From NCBI GenBank assembly GCA_039917615.1, contig JBDSJD010000005.1:37142-101141 (forward strand): DNA of 64,000 bases. Reading direction: 5' to 3'. Shown here one piece after another: positions 17,058 through 25,439 of the stretch. Source of the stretch: ZC4RG30 sp039917615. GTDB taxonomy: Bacteria > Pseudomonadota > Gammaproteobacteria > Steroidobacterales > Steroidobacteraceae. Below the pieces are notes generated by a model. It did not search any database. It had not been told where the DNA came from and saw only the letters and a program-made list of their open reading frames with translations. The position numbers and the translations under genes are program-made. The stretch's first letter is position 1. The number at the start of each line of letters is the position of its first letter.

Positions 17058-18031
17058 CGCCATTCGAGCCGCGCTGGCCCTGGCGGCACCGCCATGTGCA
17101 ATCGATTCTGCCGAGCATCCTGCCGCGATGGCGGTTGCGGCGGACGGCCGCGCCCTTCCTGAACGCCAGTCGCGAGCTGATTGTCGATTGCGGCGATGGC
17201 GTGCGACTGCAGGCCTTTCACGCGCGTCCGGCGAACTGCAACGGACGCGCCGTGATTCTGCTGCATGGCTGGGAGGGCAGCGCAGATTCCTACTACATGG
17301 TGTCGCTGGGCAGCAGCCTGTTTGCGGCCGGTGTGGAGGTGGTTCGGCTGAACCTGCGCGACCACGGCGATACACATCACTTGAACGAAGGCATTTTCCA
17401 TTCGTGCCGGCTGGAAGAGGTGTGCGGCGCGGTGGCGCAGCTAGGCCGGCAGCTGGCTCTGACCGAGCCCTGGCTCGTAGGCTTCTCACTGGGCGGGAAT
17501 TTCATGCTACGCGTTGCGGCCAGCGGCGACCCGCGCGTGGGCAAACTCGGCGGCGTAGTGGCCATCTCGCCGGTGCTGCATCCGGACAATGCCATGGTCG
17601 CGATGGAGCATGGCTGGCAGCTGTATCAGCGCTACTTCGTATACAAGTGGAGCCGCTCTTTGCGGCGCAAGCGTGCGCTGTGGGCGGATCTCATCGATGC
17701 CGGCATCTTCCGTCTGCGTGATCTGCGCGGCATGACGGCCGCGATGGTGGCGCGTCACACGGCGTTTACCGGGATTGGCGCCTATCTGGATGGCTACGCA
17801 ATTACCGGTGATCGTCTGGCCACGCTTGCGGCACCAGCGGTGATTCTGGCGTCGCGCGATGATCCCATCATTCCCGCCGCGGACCTGGAACGGCTGGCAC
17901 AGCATCCGTTGTTGCGGGTGGTGCTCACAGAGCGCGGCGGGCATATGGGGTTTCTGATCAGCCCGCGCGCGGGCTCGTGGGTCAATGAATTCGTCGCCAG
18001 TGAACTCGGGGTCACGAGTTTTTCTACGTAG
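17054..18031 (+). CDS. yheT: YheT-family alpha/beta hydrolase
   Basis: A 325-residue alpha/beta hydrolase. The N-terminal PWRHRHVQSILPSILPR is the family signature (HxHxQT-like). The nucleophile elbow is GFSLGGN, the acid is in ASRDDPIIP and the His in GGHMGFL, completing a Ser-Asp-His triad. YheT/ABHD3-like enzymes act on esters or phospholipids; the true substrate is unknown. Translation starts with GTG at 17054, overlapping the receiver gene stop, and DVTPFEP is the right point for the domain to begin. Confidence 0.85.
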   Translation: MTPFEPRWPWRHRHVQSILPSILPRWRLRRTAAPFLNASRELIVDCGDGVRLQAFHARPANCNGRAVILLHGWEGSADSYYMVSLGSSLFAAGVEVVRLNLRDHGDTHHLNEGIFHSCRLEEVCGAVAQLGRQLALTEPWLVGFSLGGNFMLRVAASGDPRVGKLGGVVAISPVLHPDNAMVAMEHGWQLYQRYFVYKWSRSLRRKRALWADLIDAGIFRLRDLRGMTAAMVARHTAFTGIGAYLDGYAITGDRLATLAAPAVILASRDDPIIPAADLERLAQHPLLRVVLTERGGHMGFLISPRAGSWVNEFVASELGVTSFST

Positions 18032-18126
18032 GTTTGCGTGGGTTTTCAGGACTGGTGCAAGGGTGCGGGCAGTGATGAATTTCCACAGAAACAACGTAGA
18101 AATCCGTGCTGGAATTTCGGCACGGA

Positions 18127-18525
18127 CTATTCGGCGGAACGTTTTTCGTCGAATTGCACGACGGGAGCGCCGCTGGTGACCTGCATCTCGCCCTCGATCA
18201 CGGCGCCGCGCGCAATCGCCAGGGTGCGGGCGCTCACATTGCCCTTGATGACCGCGGCGGAGCCGACTTCCAGCTGGTCCGTGACTTCGATGCTGCCGGT
18301 AAGCGCGCCGGCGATGACTGCGGAGCGCGCCCGCACCTGACCTTCCCAGTGCGCGCCACGAGCGATGGCTAGCGTGCCGCCAATGTCGCCGTCGCCGCGG
18401 ACGTTGCCACTGAGGATCACGGCGCCGGGCGCAATGATGTCGCCCCGGAAGCTGACTCCGGTGCCGATGACGGTGGGTGGTCCGCCGCGGCGGTCAACCA
18501 GCCTGCGGTTAGGGGGGGTGCTCAC
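18127..18525 (-). CDS. Bactofilin (polymer-forming cytoskeletal protein)
   Basis: A 132-residue protein built from short beta-helix repeats, with small hydrophobic residues at regular spacing: GTGVSFRGDI, GAVILSGNVRGDG, GTLAIARGAHWEGQV, AVIAGALTGSI and AVIKGNVSARTLAIARGAVIEGE. This is the DUF583/bactofilin core with short polar tails. Bactofilins assemble without nucleotides into filaments that place cell-wall enzymes or chromosome factors. There is no adjacent M23 peptidase gene, a common partner. It converges with yheT; its upstream region contains the sigma-54 RNA gene on the other strand. Confidence 0.88.
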   Translation of the reverse strand: MSTPPNRRLVDRRGGPPTVIGTGVSFRGDIIAPGAVILSGNVRGDGDIGGTLAIARGAHWEGQVRARSAVIAGALTGSIEVTDQLEVGSAAVIKGNVSARTLAIARGAVIEGEMQVTSGAPVVQFDEKRSAE

Positions 18526-18675
18526 GGGTCCATCTTCGCAGCTGGCAGATGGCGTCTGCCGTGAAAAAGGCCCGGATTACGATGCCAGCATCTGGCGCAC
18601 GCTGCACCGGGCGGGTGCGGGCTGGAGGCTTCCCGGGGCCGCCGGGGCAGGCTACAGAGGGTCAAGGCCGCATTC

Positions 18676-18699
18676 AAAGCTGGCACGGGCCTTGCTTTA
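18676..18699 (+). promoter_or_regulatory. Consensus sigma-54 (RpoN) promoter
   Basis: AAAGCTGGCACG-N4-TTGC followed by TTTA fits the sigma-54 consensus mrNrYTGGCACG-N4-TTGCWNNw at every defined position. The -24 GG lies at 18682-18683 and the -12 GC at 18694-18695, predicting a transcription start near 18707. No protein gene follows on this strand before a strong terminator at 18774-18809. An overlapping TATATA has no matching -35 for sigma-70. Activator-binding sites upstream were not identified. Confidence 0.75.
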
Positions 18700-18706
18700 T
18701 ATACAT

Positions 18707-18809
18707 CGGGGCAGAGACAAGCTGTCCCATGCGAAGTGCCACTATCCCCCCCGTTGGTCTTCGCTCACCTCAAGCGCCGCAAAGGCTTGCCTCTGCGGCG
18801 CCTTTTTTT
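18707..18809 (+). ncRNA. Candidate sigma-54-dependent small RNA, about 103 nt, with a C-rich loop
   Basis: The region between a consensus sigma-54 promoter and an intrinsic terminator has no plausible gene on the plus strand. The predicted RNA folds into three stem-loops. The first pairs 18708-18714 with 18722-18728. The second pairs GCGAAG (18731-18736) plus 18738-18741 with 18755-18764 and exposes seven consecutive C (18746-18752) in its loop. The third is the terminator. C-rich apical loops are how sX13 of Xanthomonas and similar sRNAs bind G-rich ribosome-binding sites, so translational repression is inferred. The family was not identified by search. Confidence 0.6.
18774..18809 (+). terminator. 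Strong intrinsic terminator ending the small RNA
   Basis: GCGCCGCA (18774-18781) pairs with TGCGGCGC (18794-18801), extended inside by AGGC/GCCT around a TT loop, and seven T follow at 18803-18809. The T run is only on the plus strand; on the minus strand the hairpin is followed by two T, so it does not serve the minus-strand gene starting at 19214. Confidence 0.85.
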
Positions 18810-18833
18810 GTCAGGCGCCGTGACGGCTCATCA

Positions 18834-19214
18834 TCACTCGCACAGGCTTTCGAGCATGCCCTGCGCTACCGGCGAAAGCCGCTTGCGGGCCAGTTCGCGT
18901 GCCTTCGGGGCATCCATGATGTGCTCCAGCGGGCCGGACACCATCAGGCCCCGCACATGCGGATGTTTGGCGGACAGGCGCGCCATCTTGTTCAGCACCG
19001 TGAAACCGCGGTTGATCTTCTGTCGGGGAGTGCGGTTGTGCTCGATGGAGCGGGCCAGATACTGGCCAAACCGGCTGAAGAGGAAATAGTCGTCATCGCC
19101 CACCTGGAAACGGGCTTCGGCGAAGAAATCAGGGAAATTCTTTTCAAGATACTGAGTAACACTCAGCAAGCGAGGTCCGGAATCGGAAGTAGCCAGCGCT
19201 TTAGTAGTCTTCAT
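18834..19214 (-). CDS. Conserved hypothetical protein, 126 residues
   Basis: A soluble protein with no signal peptide. I do not recognise the family. Visible features are a mixed alpha/beta N-terminal half (SVTQYLEKNFPDFFAEARFQ, then DDDYFLFSRFGQYLARS), a basic middle (NRTPRQKINRGF) and a helical end (PKARELARKRLSPVAQGML). The start at 19214 is firm: GGAGGT lies 9 bases upstream and the ORF extension before it is unsupported. It is monocistronic. It reads as a real gene because of the strong ribosome-binding site and ordinary composition. Confidence 0.65.
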   Translation of the reverse strand: MKTTKALATSDSGPRLLSVTQYLEKNFPDFFAEARFQVGDDDYFLFSRFGQYLARSIEHNRTPRQKINRGFTVLNKMARLSAKHPHVRGLMVSGPLEHIMDAPKARELARKRLSPVAQGMLESLCE

Positions 19215-19548
19215 TAAAGTTGCAACACCTCCAAAGGGTCCTGACAACCATTTCTGGGCGTCACGGGCGGCACCACACCCCGCAACGCGCGCGGACATTA
19301 AGGCCAATGGACTGCAGATGCAAGAGCTTGTATCACATCTGTATTTTGAGGAGCCGGTGCGCGTGGGTATGATGAGGAGCCAGGATCTCCCAAGAAGCGA
19401 GTTCACGCGCTTCCTCCGCCCGCCGGCGGTCCAAGGTTCCTGTGGTGTAACTTGTTGATTTAAATGCTCTGTGACCGTGCGGCGCAGTGTCGGGAAAAGT
19501 CTGCCTGCGATGGCCGCAAGGCGCGAACTTGGAAGCTGAGGAAAGCCG
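19215..19548. other. Intergenic region between the 126-residue hypothetical gene and gltB
   Basis: This 334-base divergent spacer should hold both promoters. An operator-like element lies at 19315-19341: outer arms CAGATG (19315-19320) and CATCTG (19336-19341) around an inner CAAG-AG-CTTG. I could not place a convincing -35/-10 pair for either gene. No RNA gene or riboswitch is evident. Confidence 0.4.
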
Positions 19549-22500
19549 ATGAGCGTTCGAGAAGAGCAGGGCCTGTATCGCGAATCCTACGAGAAGGACA
19601 GCTGCGGCTTTGGTCTGATCGCCAACCTGGACGATCAGCCCAGCCACTGGCTGGTGCAAACAGCCATCGCGTCCCTGAATCGCCTGACCCATCGCGGCGC
19701 AGTCGCGGCCGATGGCAAGACCGGCGATGGTTGCGGCCTGCTGCTGAAGAAGCCGGAGAAGTTCCTGCGCGCCGTGGCGAAGGAAGCGGGTATCAAGAAG
19801 CTTGCGCCGCTCTTCGCTGCGGGCAATGTGTTCGTCAGTCCCGATGCGACCATCGCTGCGGCCAGTCGCGCGGAATTAGCGGCGCAGCTGGAGCGTGAAG
19901 GCCTGGTTGTTGCCGGCTGGCGCGAGCTGCCGACCAATCCGGGTGCCTGTGGTGCCGAAGCGCTGAAGACGCTGCCGCAAATCACGCAGGTGTTCGTGAA
20001 TGCGCCGGTCGATGTGGATGAAGCCGCGTTCAACCGCAAGTTGTTCATGGCGCGCCGCCGCGCCGAGCGCGCGCGCGCGGATGTGGATGCGTCGTTCTAT
20101 CTGCCCAGCCTTTCTGCGACCACCATCGTCTACAAGGGCATGGTGATGCCTTCGCACCTGGTCGAGTTCTTTCCGGATCTGGGCGATTCGCGCGTGGAGG
20201 CTTCGGTGGCCGTGTTCCACCAGCGTTTTTCCACCAACACGCTGCCGCAGTGGAAGCTCGCGCATCCATTCCGTTACCTCGCACACAACGGCGAGATCAA
20301 CACCATCGAGGCCAACCGCAGCTGGGCCGAAGCCCGCGGACCGGTGATGAAGACGCCGCTGTTGCCGGACCTGAAAGACATCACGCCGCTGGTGTCGATG
20401 ACCGGTTCGGATTCGCAGAGCCTCGACAACATGCTCGAGGTCTACCTGCTCGGCGGCATGGACCCCATGCAGGCCATGCGGCTGCTGATGCCACCGGCCT
20501 GGCAGAGCGTCGATGGCATCGATCCGGACCTGCGCGCTTTCTATGAATTCTATGCGCCACACCTGGAGCCCTGGGATGGTCCCGCCGGCGTGGTGCTGAC
20601 GGATGGCCGCTACGCCTGCTGCGCGCTTGATCGCAATGGCCTGCGTCCGGCGCGCTTTGTGATCACCAAGGATCGTCATCTGACGGTGGCTTCCGAAATC
20701 GGCGTGTGGGACTACAAGCCCGAAGACGTGGTGCGCAAGGGCCGCATGGGTCCCGGGCAGATGATTGCGCTCGACCTGCAGACCGCCACGCTGCTGGAAA
20801 ACAGCGACATCGACAACCTGTTGAAGGCGCGCTACCCCTACAAGGTGTGGCTCAAGAAGGGCGTGAAGTATCTGGAGTCGGACCTGATCGATCCGTCGCT
20901 GGCGGCCGAGCCGATGGACCGGCAGACGCTGTCGGTGTATCGCAAGATGTTCAACATCACGGCCGAAGAGCGTGAAGAGGTCATCCGTGTGCTGGCGCGT
21001 GATGAGAGCGAGGCGGTCGGCTCGATGGGTGACGACACCCCCATGCCGGTGCTGTCGCATCACACCCGCAATCTCTATGACTATTTCCGGCAGCAGTTCG
21101 CGCAGGTGACCAACCCGCCGATCGATCCGCTGCGCGAGTCGATCGTGATGTCGCTGCAGACCGAGATCGGGCCGGAATGCAATGTGTTCCAGCCGCAGGC
21201 CTCGCACGCCAACCAGATCGTGCTGAACTCGCCGGTGCTCTCGCAGCGCAAGCTGCGGCAGATCATGGCCATGGGCGATCAGGGCGTGCCGAATGCCTTC
21301 ATCGACCTGCAGTACCTGCCATCCGAAGGCCTGCAGGCGGCGTTGCAGCGCATCTGCCGCGAAGCAGAGGCCGCCGTGCGCGACGGTACCGTGGTGCTGC
21401 TGATCTCGGATCGGTATTTGCTGCGCGACAAGCTGCCGATCCACGCGCTGCTTGCCACGGGCGCCATCCACCATCATCTGGTCAAGCAGGGTTTGCGCTG
21501 CAAGTGCAACCTGCTGATCGAAACCGGCACCGCGCGCGATCCGCATCATTTCGCCTGTCTCATCGGCTATGGCGCCACGGCGGTCTACCCGTACATGGCG
21601 TACCAGACCCTGTATGAAATGATGAGCAAGAACAAGGCGCAGCTGGACCGCGGCGAACGGTCGGAACTGGGCCGTAGTTATCGCAAGGCGATCCGCAAGG
21701 GTCTGATGAAGATCATCTCGAAGATGGGCATTTCGACCATCGCGAGTTATCGCAGCGGCCAGCTGTTCGAGATCATTGGCCTGGGCACCGATGTGGTTGA
21801 CCTGTGCTTCCACGGCACGCAGAGCCGCATCAAGGGTGCGAACTTCGACGACCTGCAGGAAGACCAGCAGCGACTCGCGGCGCGCGCCTGGAACAACATG
21901 CTCAGCGTCGAACACGGCGGGCTGCTGAAGTTTGTGCATGGTGGCGAATACCACATGTACAACCCGGATGTGATTGCCACCCTGCAGGCGGCGGTCAACA
22001 CCGGCGACTACTCGCTGTACCAGGACTTCGCGACGATCGTGAACACGCGGCCCGCCTCGACACTGCGCGACCTGCTGGCGCTGGCGCCTGTGGGCAAGAG
22101 CATTCCGGTGGACGAGGTCGAGTCGGAAGAGCTCATCCTCAAGCGCTTTGATTCCGCCGGCATGTCGCTGGGTGCGCTGTCGCCCGAGGCGCACGAAGCG
22201 CTGGCGATTGCCATGAACCGTCTTGGCGCACGTTCGAACTCCGGCGAGGGTGGCGAGGATCCGGTGCGTTATGGCACCGAAAAGAATTCCAAGATCAAGC
22301 AGATTGCTTCCGGGCGTTTCGGCGTGACGCCGGAATACCTCGTCAACGCAGAAGTGCTGCAGATCAAGGTGGCGCAGGGCGCCAAGCCTGGCGAGGGTGG
22401 CCAGCTGCCCGGTGACAAGGTGAACGCGATGATCGCGCGGCTGCGCTTCGCGCGGCCGGGCGTGGGTCTGATTTCACCGCCGCCGCACCATGACATTTAT

Positions 22501-24021
22501 TCCATCGAGGATCTGGCGCAGCTGATCTTCGACCTGAAGCAGGTGAACCCGAAAGCACTGGTGTCGGTGAAGCTGGTGGCGGAGCCCGGCGTGGGCACCA
22601 TTGCGGCAGGCGTGGCCAAAGCCTATGCCGACCTCATCACCATCTCCGGCCATGATGGCGGCACGGGCGCGAGCCCGCTGACCTCCATCAAGTACGCTGG
22701 CTCGCCATTCGAGCTGGGCCTTGCAGAAACTCACCAGACCCTGCGTCGCAATGACATGCGCCACAAGGTGCGCGTGCAGGCGGACGGCGGACTCAAGACC
22801 GGCCTCGACGTGATCAAGGCCGCCATCCTTGGCGCCGAGAGTTTCGGCTTTGGCACCGCGCCGATGGTGGCGCTGGGCTGCAAGTATCTGCGCATCTGCC
22901 ATCTGAACAACTGCGCCACTGGCGTCGCCACCCAGCACCAGGTTTTGCGCGAGAAGTATTTCATCGGCATGCCCGACATGGTCGTCAACTATTTCCGCTT
23001 CGTGGCCCGCGAAGTGCGCGAAATCATGGCGCAGCTCGGTGTGCGCACGATGGCGGAGCTGATCGGCCAGACGCATTACCTGCAACCTGCACCGGGACAG
23101 AGTGCGCGGCAGAGCCGGCTGGATCTCTCGCCGCTGTTATCGACGGCCGGCCTGACCCAGGGCGGTCCGCAGTTCTGCACGGAACCCGCCAACCCACCCT
23201 TCGACAGGGGCCTGCTGGCGGAGAAAATGGTGGCCGACATGTCGGCGGCGATCGAAGGCGGGCTGGGCGGCGAGTGGAGTTATGAAGTGAAGAACTTCAA
23301 CCGCTCGATCGGTGCACGCATTTCCGGTGAAATCGCGCGGCGCTGGGGCAACTACGGCATGGTGAAGACACCGGTCACGGTAAAACTCAGCGGTAACGTG
23401 GGCCAGAGCTTCGGCGTCTGGAATGCCGGCGGTTTGCACATGATCCTGGAAGGCGATGCCAACGATTACGTTGGCAAGGGCATGACCGCGGGCAAGCTGG
23501 TGCTGCGGCCGCCTGCCGAAGCCGGCTATGTGGCGCGTGACACTGTGATCATGGGCAATACCTGCCTGTACGGCGCCACGGGCGGTGAGCTGTTTGCCGC
23601 GGGCCAGGTGGGTGAGCGCTTCGCCGTGCGCAACTCCGGCGCCGTCGCGGTGGTGGAAGGCGCGGGAGACCATTGCTGCGAATACATGACCGGTGGCGTG
23701 ATCTGCGTGCTCGGCCCCACTGGGCTGAATTTCGGCGCGGGATTCACCGGCGGTTTCGCCTATGTGCTCGACACCGATCGCGATTTCGTCGACCGCTACA
23801 ATCATGAGCTGATCGATATCCATCGCATCAACACCGAAGGCATGCAGGAACACCAGCTGCATCTGCAGCACCTGATCGAGCGGCACGTCGCCGAGACTGG
23901 CAGCGTGTGGGGTGAAGAGATCCTGCGCGACTTCCGGTCTTTCGTCGGGCATTTCTGGGTGGTGAAGCCCAAGGCTGCCTCGATCGAATCGCTCATCGAA
24001 AATCTCAGCAGGGCAGCTTGA
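19549..24021 (+). CDS. gltB: Glutamate synthase (NADPH) large subunit
   Basis: A 1490-residue enzyme that transfers the amide of glutamine to 2-oxoglutarate to make two glutamates. The N-terminal glutaminase nucleophile is Cys19 in EKDSCGFG, so an 18-residue propeptide should be removed. The FMN/synthase domain contains GHDGGTGASPLTSIKYAG, and the 3Fe-4S cluster cysteines are in CKYLRICHLNNCATG (Cx5Cx4C). The C-terminal GXGXG beta-helix domain is present (GGLGGEWSYEVKN onward). Length equals the usual 1480-1520. It overlaps gltD by one base (TGATG), giving tight coupling for subunit balance. Confidence 0.97.
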   Translation: MSVREEQGLYRESYEKDSCGFGLIANLDDQPSHWLVQTAIASLNRLTHRGAVAADGKTGDGCGLLLKKPEKFLRAVAKEAGIKKLAPLFAAGNVFVSPDATIAAASRAELAAQLEREGLVVAGWRELPTNPGACGAEALKTLPQITQVFVNAPVDVDEAAFNRKLFMARRRAERARADVDASFYLPSLSATTIVYKGMVMPSHLVEFFPDLGDSRVEASVAVFHQRFSTNTLPQWKLAHPFRYLAHNGEINTIEANRSWAEARGPVMKTPLLPDLKDITPLVSMTGSDSQSLDNMLEVYLLGGMDPMQAMRLLMPPAWQSVDGIDPDLRAFYEFYAPHLEPWDGPAGVVLTDGRYACCALDRNGLRPARFVITKDRHLTVASEIGVWDYKPEDVVRKGRMGPGQMIALDLQTATLLENSDIDNLLKARYPYKVWLKKGVKYLESDLIDPSLAAEPMDRQTLSVYRKMFNITAEEREEVIRVLARDESEAVGSMGDDTPMPVLSHHTRNLYDYFRQQFAQVTNPPIDPLRESIVMSLQTEIGPECNVFQPQASHANQIVLNSPVLSQRKLRQIMAMGDQGVPNAFIDLQYLPSEGLQAALQRICREAEAAVRDGTVVLLISDRYLLRDKLPIHALLATGAIHHHLVKQGLRCKCNLLIETGTARDPHHFACLIGYGATAVYPYMAYQTLYEMMSKNKAQLDRGERSELGRSYRKAIRKGLMKIISKMGISTIASYRSGQLFEIIGLGTDVVDLCFHGTQSRIKGANFDDLQEDQQRLAARAWNNMLSVEHGGLLKFVHGGEYHMYNPDVIATLQAAVNTGDYSLYQDFATIVNTRPASTLRDLLALAPVGKSIPVDEVESEELILKRFDSAGMSLGALSPEAHEALAIAMNRLGARSNSGEGGEDPVRYGTEKNSKIKQIASGRFGVTPEYLVNAEVLQIKVAQGAKPGEGGQLPGDKVNAMIARLRFARPGVGLISPPPHHDIYSIEDLAQLIFDLKQVNPKALVSVKLVAEPGVGTIAAGVAKAYADLITISGHDGGTGASPLTSIKYAGSPFELGLAETHQTLRRNDMRHKVRVQADGGLKTGLDVIKAAILGAESFGFGTAPMVALGCKYLRICHLNNCATGVATQHQVLREKYFIGMPDMVVNYFRFVAREVREIMAQLGVRTMAELIGQTHYLQPAPGQSARQSRLDLSPLLSTAGLTQGGPQFCTEPANPPFDRGLLAEKMVADMSAAIEGGLGGEWSYEVKNFNRSIGARISGEIARRWGNYGMVKTPVTVKLSGNVGQSFGVWNAGGLHMILEGDANDYVGKGMTAGKLVLRPPAEAGYVARDTVIMGNTCLYGATGGELFAAGQVGERFAVRNSGAVAVVEGAGDHCCEYMTGGVICVLGPTGLNFGAGFTGGFAYVLDTDRDFVDRYNHELIDIHRINTEGMQEHQLHLQHLIERHVAETGSVWGEEILRDFRSFVGHFWVVKPKAASIESLIENLSRAA

Positions 24022-25439
24022 TGTCATCGGTCGACAAGAACATGCAGTTCCTGGACATTCCCCGGCACGATCCGGAGAAGCTGCCCATCGAGGTGCGCAA
24101 GACTGAGTTTCGCGAGATCTACACGCAGTTCGAACCGACGGGCGCTGCGCAGCAGGCTGGTCGATGCATTGCCTGCGGAAATCCGTTCTGCGAGTGGAAG
24201 TGCCCGGTGCACAACTACATTCCGAACTGGCTGAAGCTGATCAACGAGGGCAACCTGTTCGAAGCAGCGGAGCTTTCGCACCAGACCAATTCGCTGCCGG
24301 AAGTATGCGGTCGCATCTGTCCGCAGGATCGCCTGTGCGAGGGAGCCTGCACATTGAATGACGGCCTGGGTGCCGTGACTATCGGATCGATCGAGAAATA
24401 CATCACCGACGAAGCGGTGAAGCAGGGCTGGCGGCCCGACATGTCAAACGTGGTGAAGACCGACAAGCGTGTAGCGGTGATCGGCGCGGGGCCCGCTGGC
24501 CTGGGCTGCGCCGACATTCTCGTGCGCAATGGCGTGCAGCCGGTGGTGTTCGATAAATATACCCGCATCGGCGGGCTGCTGACCTTTGGCATTCCGCCGT
24601 TCAAGCTTGAAAAAGAAGTGGTCGAGACGCGCCGCGAACTCATGGAAGGCATGGGCGTGGAATTCCGGCTGGGAGTGGAGATCGGCAAGGATCTGTCGTT
24701 CGGGAAGCTGCTCGAGGAATTCGATGCCGTGTTCCTGGGCATGGGCACGTACAAGTATGTGAAGGGCGGGTTTCCTGGTGAAGATCTGCCGGGCGTGCAC
24801 GAAGCGCTGCCGTACCTGGTTTCGAACATCAACCACGAACTTGGCCTGCCTGGCAGTGCGTCGTTTGTGAACCTCGAGGGCAAGCGCGTGGTGGTGCTCG
24901 GCGGCGGCGACACCGGCATGGACTGCAACCGCACCGCGATTCGCCAGGGCGCGGAGTCGGTGACCTGCACCTATCGCCGTGACGCCGACAACATGCCGGG
25001 GTCTCGTCGCGACTACAAGAACAGCGTGGAGGAAGGCGTGACCTTCCTGTTCAACCGCCAGCCCATTGAGATCATCGGCAACGGCAAGGTGGAAGGCGTG
25101 CGCGTGGTCGAGACGCACCTGGGCAAACCCGATGCACGCGGTCGCCGCGTGGCTGAGAGCGTGCCGGGCACGGAGGAAGTGATTCCGGCAGATGCTGTGA
25201 TCATCGCGTTCGGTTTCCAGCCCAGTCCCGCGCAGTGGTTCGACCAGAATCAGATCGGCGTGCACGGCAATGGGCGGGTGCGCGTGACGGCCGATCGCAA
25301 GACGCCGTTCCAGACCACGAACCCCAAGGTATTCGCGGGTGGTGACATGGTGCGCGGATCAGATCTGGTGGTGACGGCCGTGTTCGAAGGCCGTGAAGCG
25401 GCCAAGGGCATTCTCGGATACCTGGGGCTCAATGCCTGA
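24021..25439 (+). CDS. gltD: Glutamate synthase (NADPH) small subunit
   Basis: A 472-residue flavoprotein that feeds electrons from NADPH through FAD and two 4Fe-4S clusters to GltB. N-terminal cysteine clusters are CIACGNPFCEWKCPVHN and CGRICPQDRLCEGACT; the FAD site is VAVIGAGPAGLGCA and the NADPH site VVVLGGGDTGMDCNR. Length is standard. The ATG at 24021 overlaps the gltB stop; a TTG 3 bases upstream is less likely. Its end overlaps ligI by 8 bases. Confidence 0.96.
   Translation: MSSVDKNMQFLDIPRHDPEKLPIEVRKTEFREIYTQFEPTGAAQQAGRCIACGNPFCEWKCPVHNYIPNWLKLINEGNLFEAAELSHQTNSLPEVCGRICPQDRLCEGACTLNDGLGAVTIGSIEKYITDEAVKQGWRPDMSNVVKTDKRVAVIGAGPAGLGCADILVRNGVQPVVFDKYTRIGGLLTFGIPPFKLEKEVVETRRELMEGMGVEFRLGVEIGKDLSFGKLLEEFDAVFLGMGTYKYVKGGFPGEDLPGVHEALPYLVSNINHELGLPGSASFVNLEGKRVVVLGGGDTGMDCNRTAIRQGAESVTCTYRRDADNMPGSRRDYKNSVEEGVTFLFNRQPIEIIGNGKVEGVRVVETHLGKPDARGRRVAESVPGTEEVIPADAVIIAFGFQPSPAQWFDQNQIGVHGNGRVRVTADRKTPFQTTNPKVFAGGDMVRGSDLVVTAVFEGREAAKGILGYLGLNA

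Noticed and set aside
18698..18705. TATATA/TATACA as a sigma-70 -10 element
   Set aside because: No acceptable -35 at 16-18 bases upstream, while the overlapping sigma-54 elements match at every position.
18549..19217. A 222-codon plus-strand ORF across the small RNA and the hypothetical gene
   Set aside because: It runs through a sigma-54 promoter and an intrinsic terminator and is antisense to a gene with a strong ribosome-binding site.
19876..22194. A 772-codon ORF antisense to gltB
   Set aside because: It is the mirror of a high-GC coding region; the sense strand encodes an unmistakable glutamate synthase, and the antisense product is rich in His, Gln and Arg with no domain.
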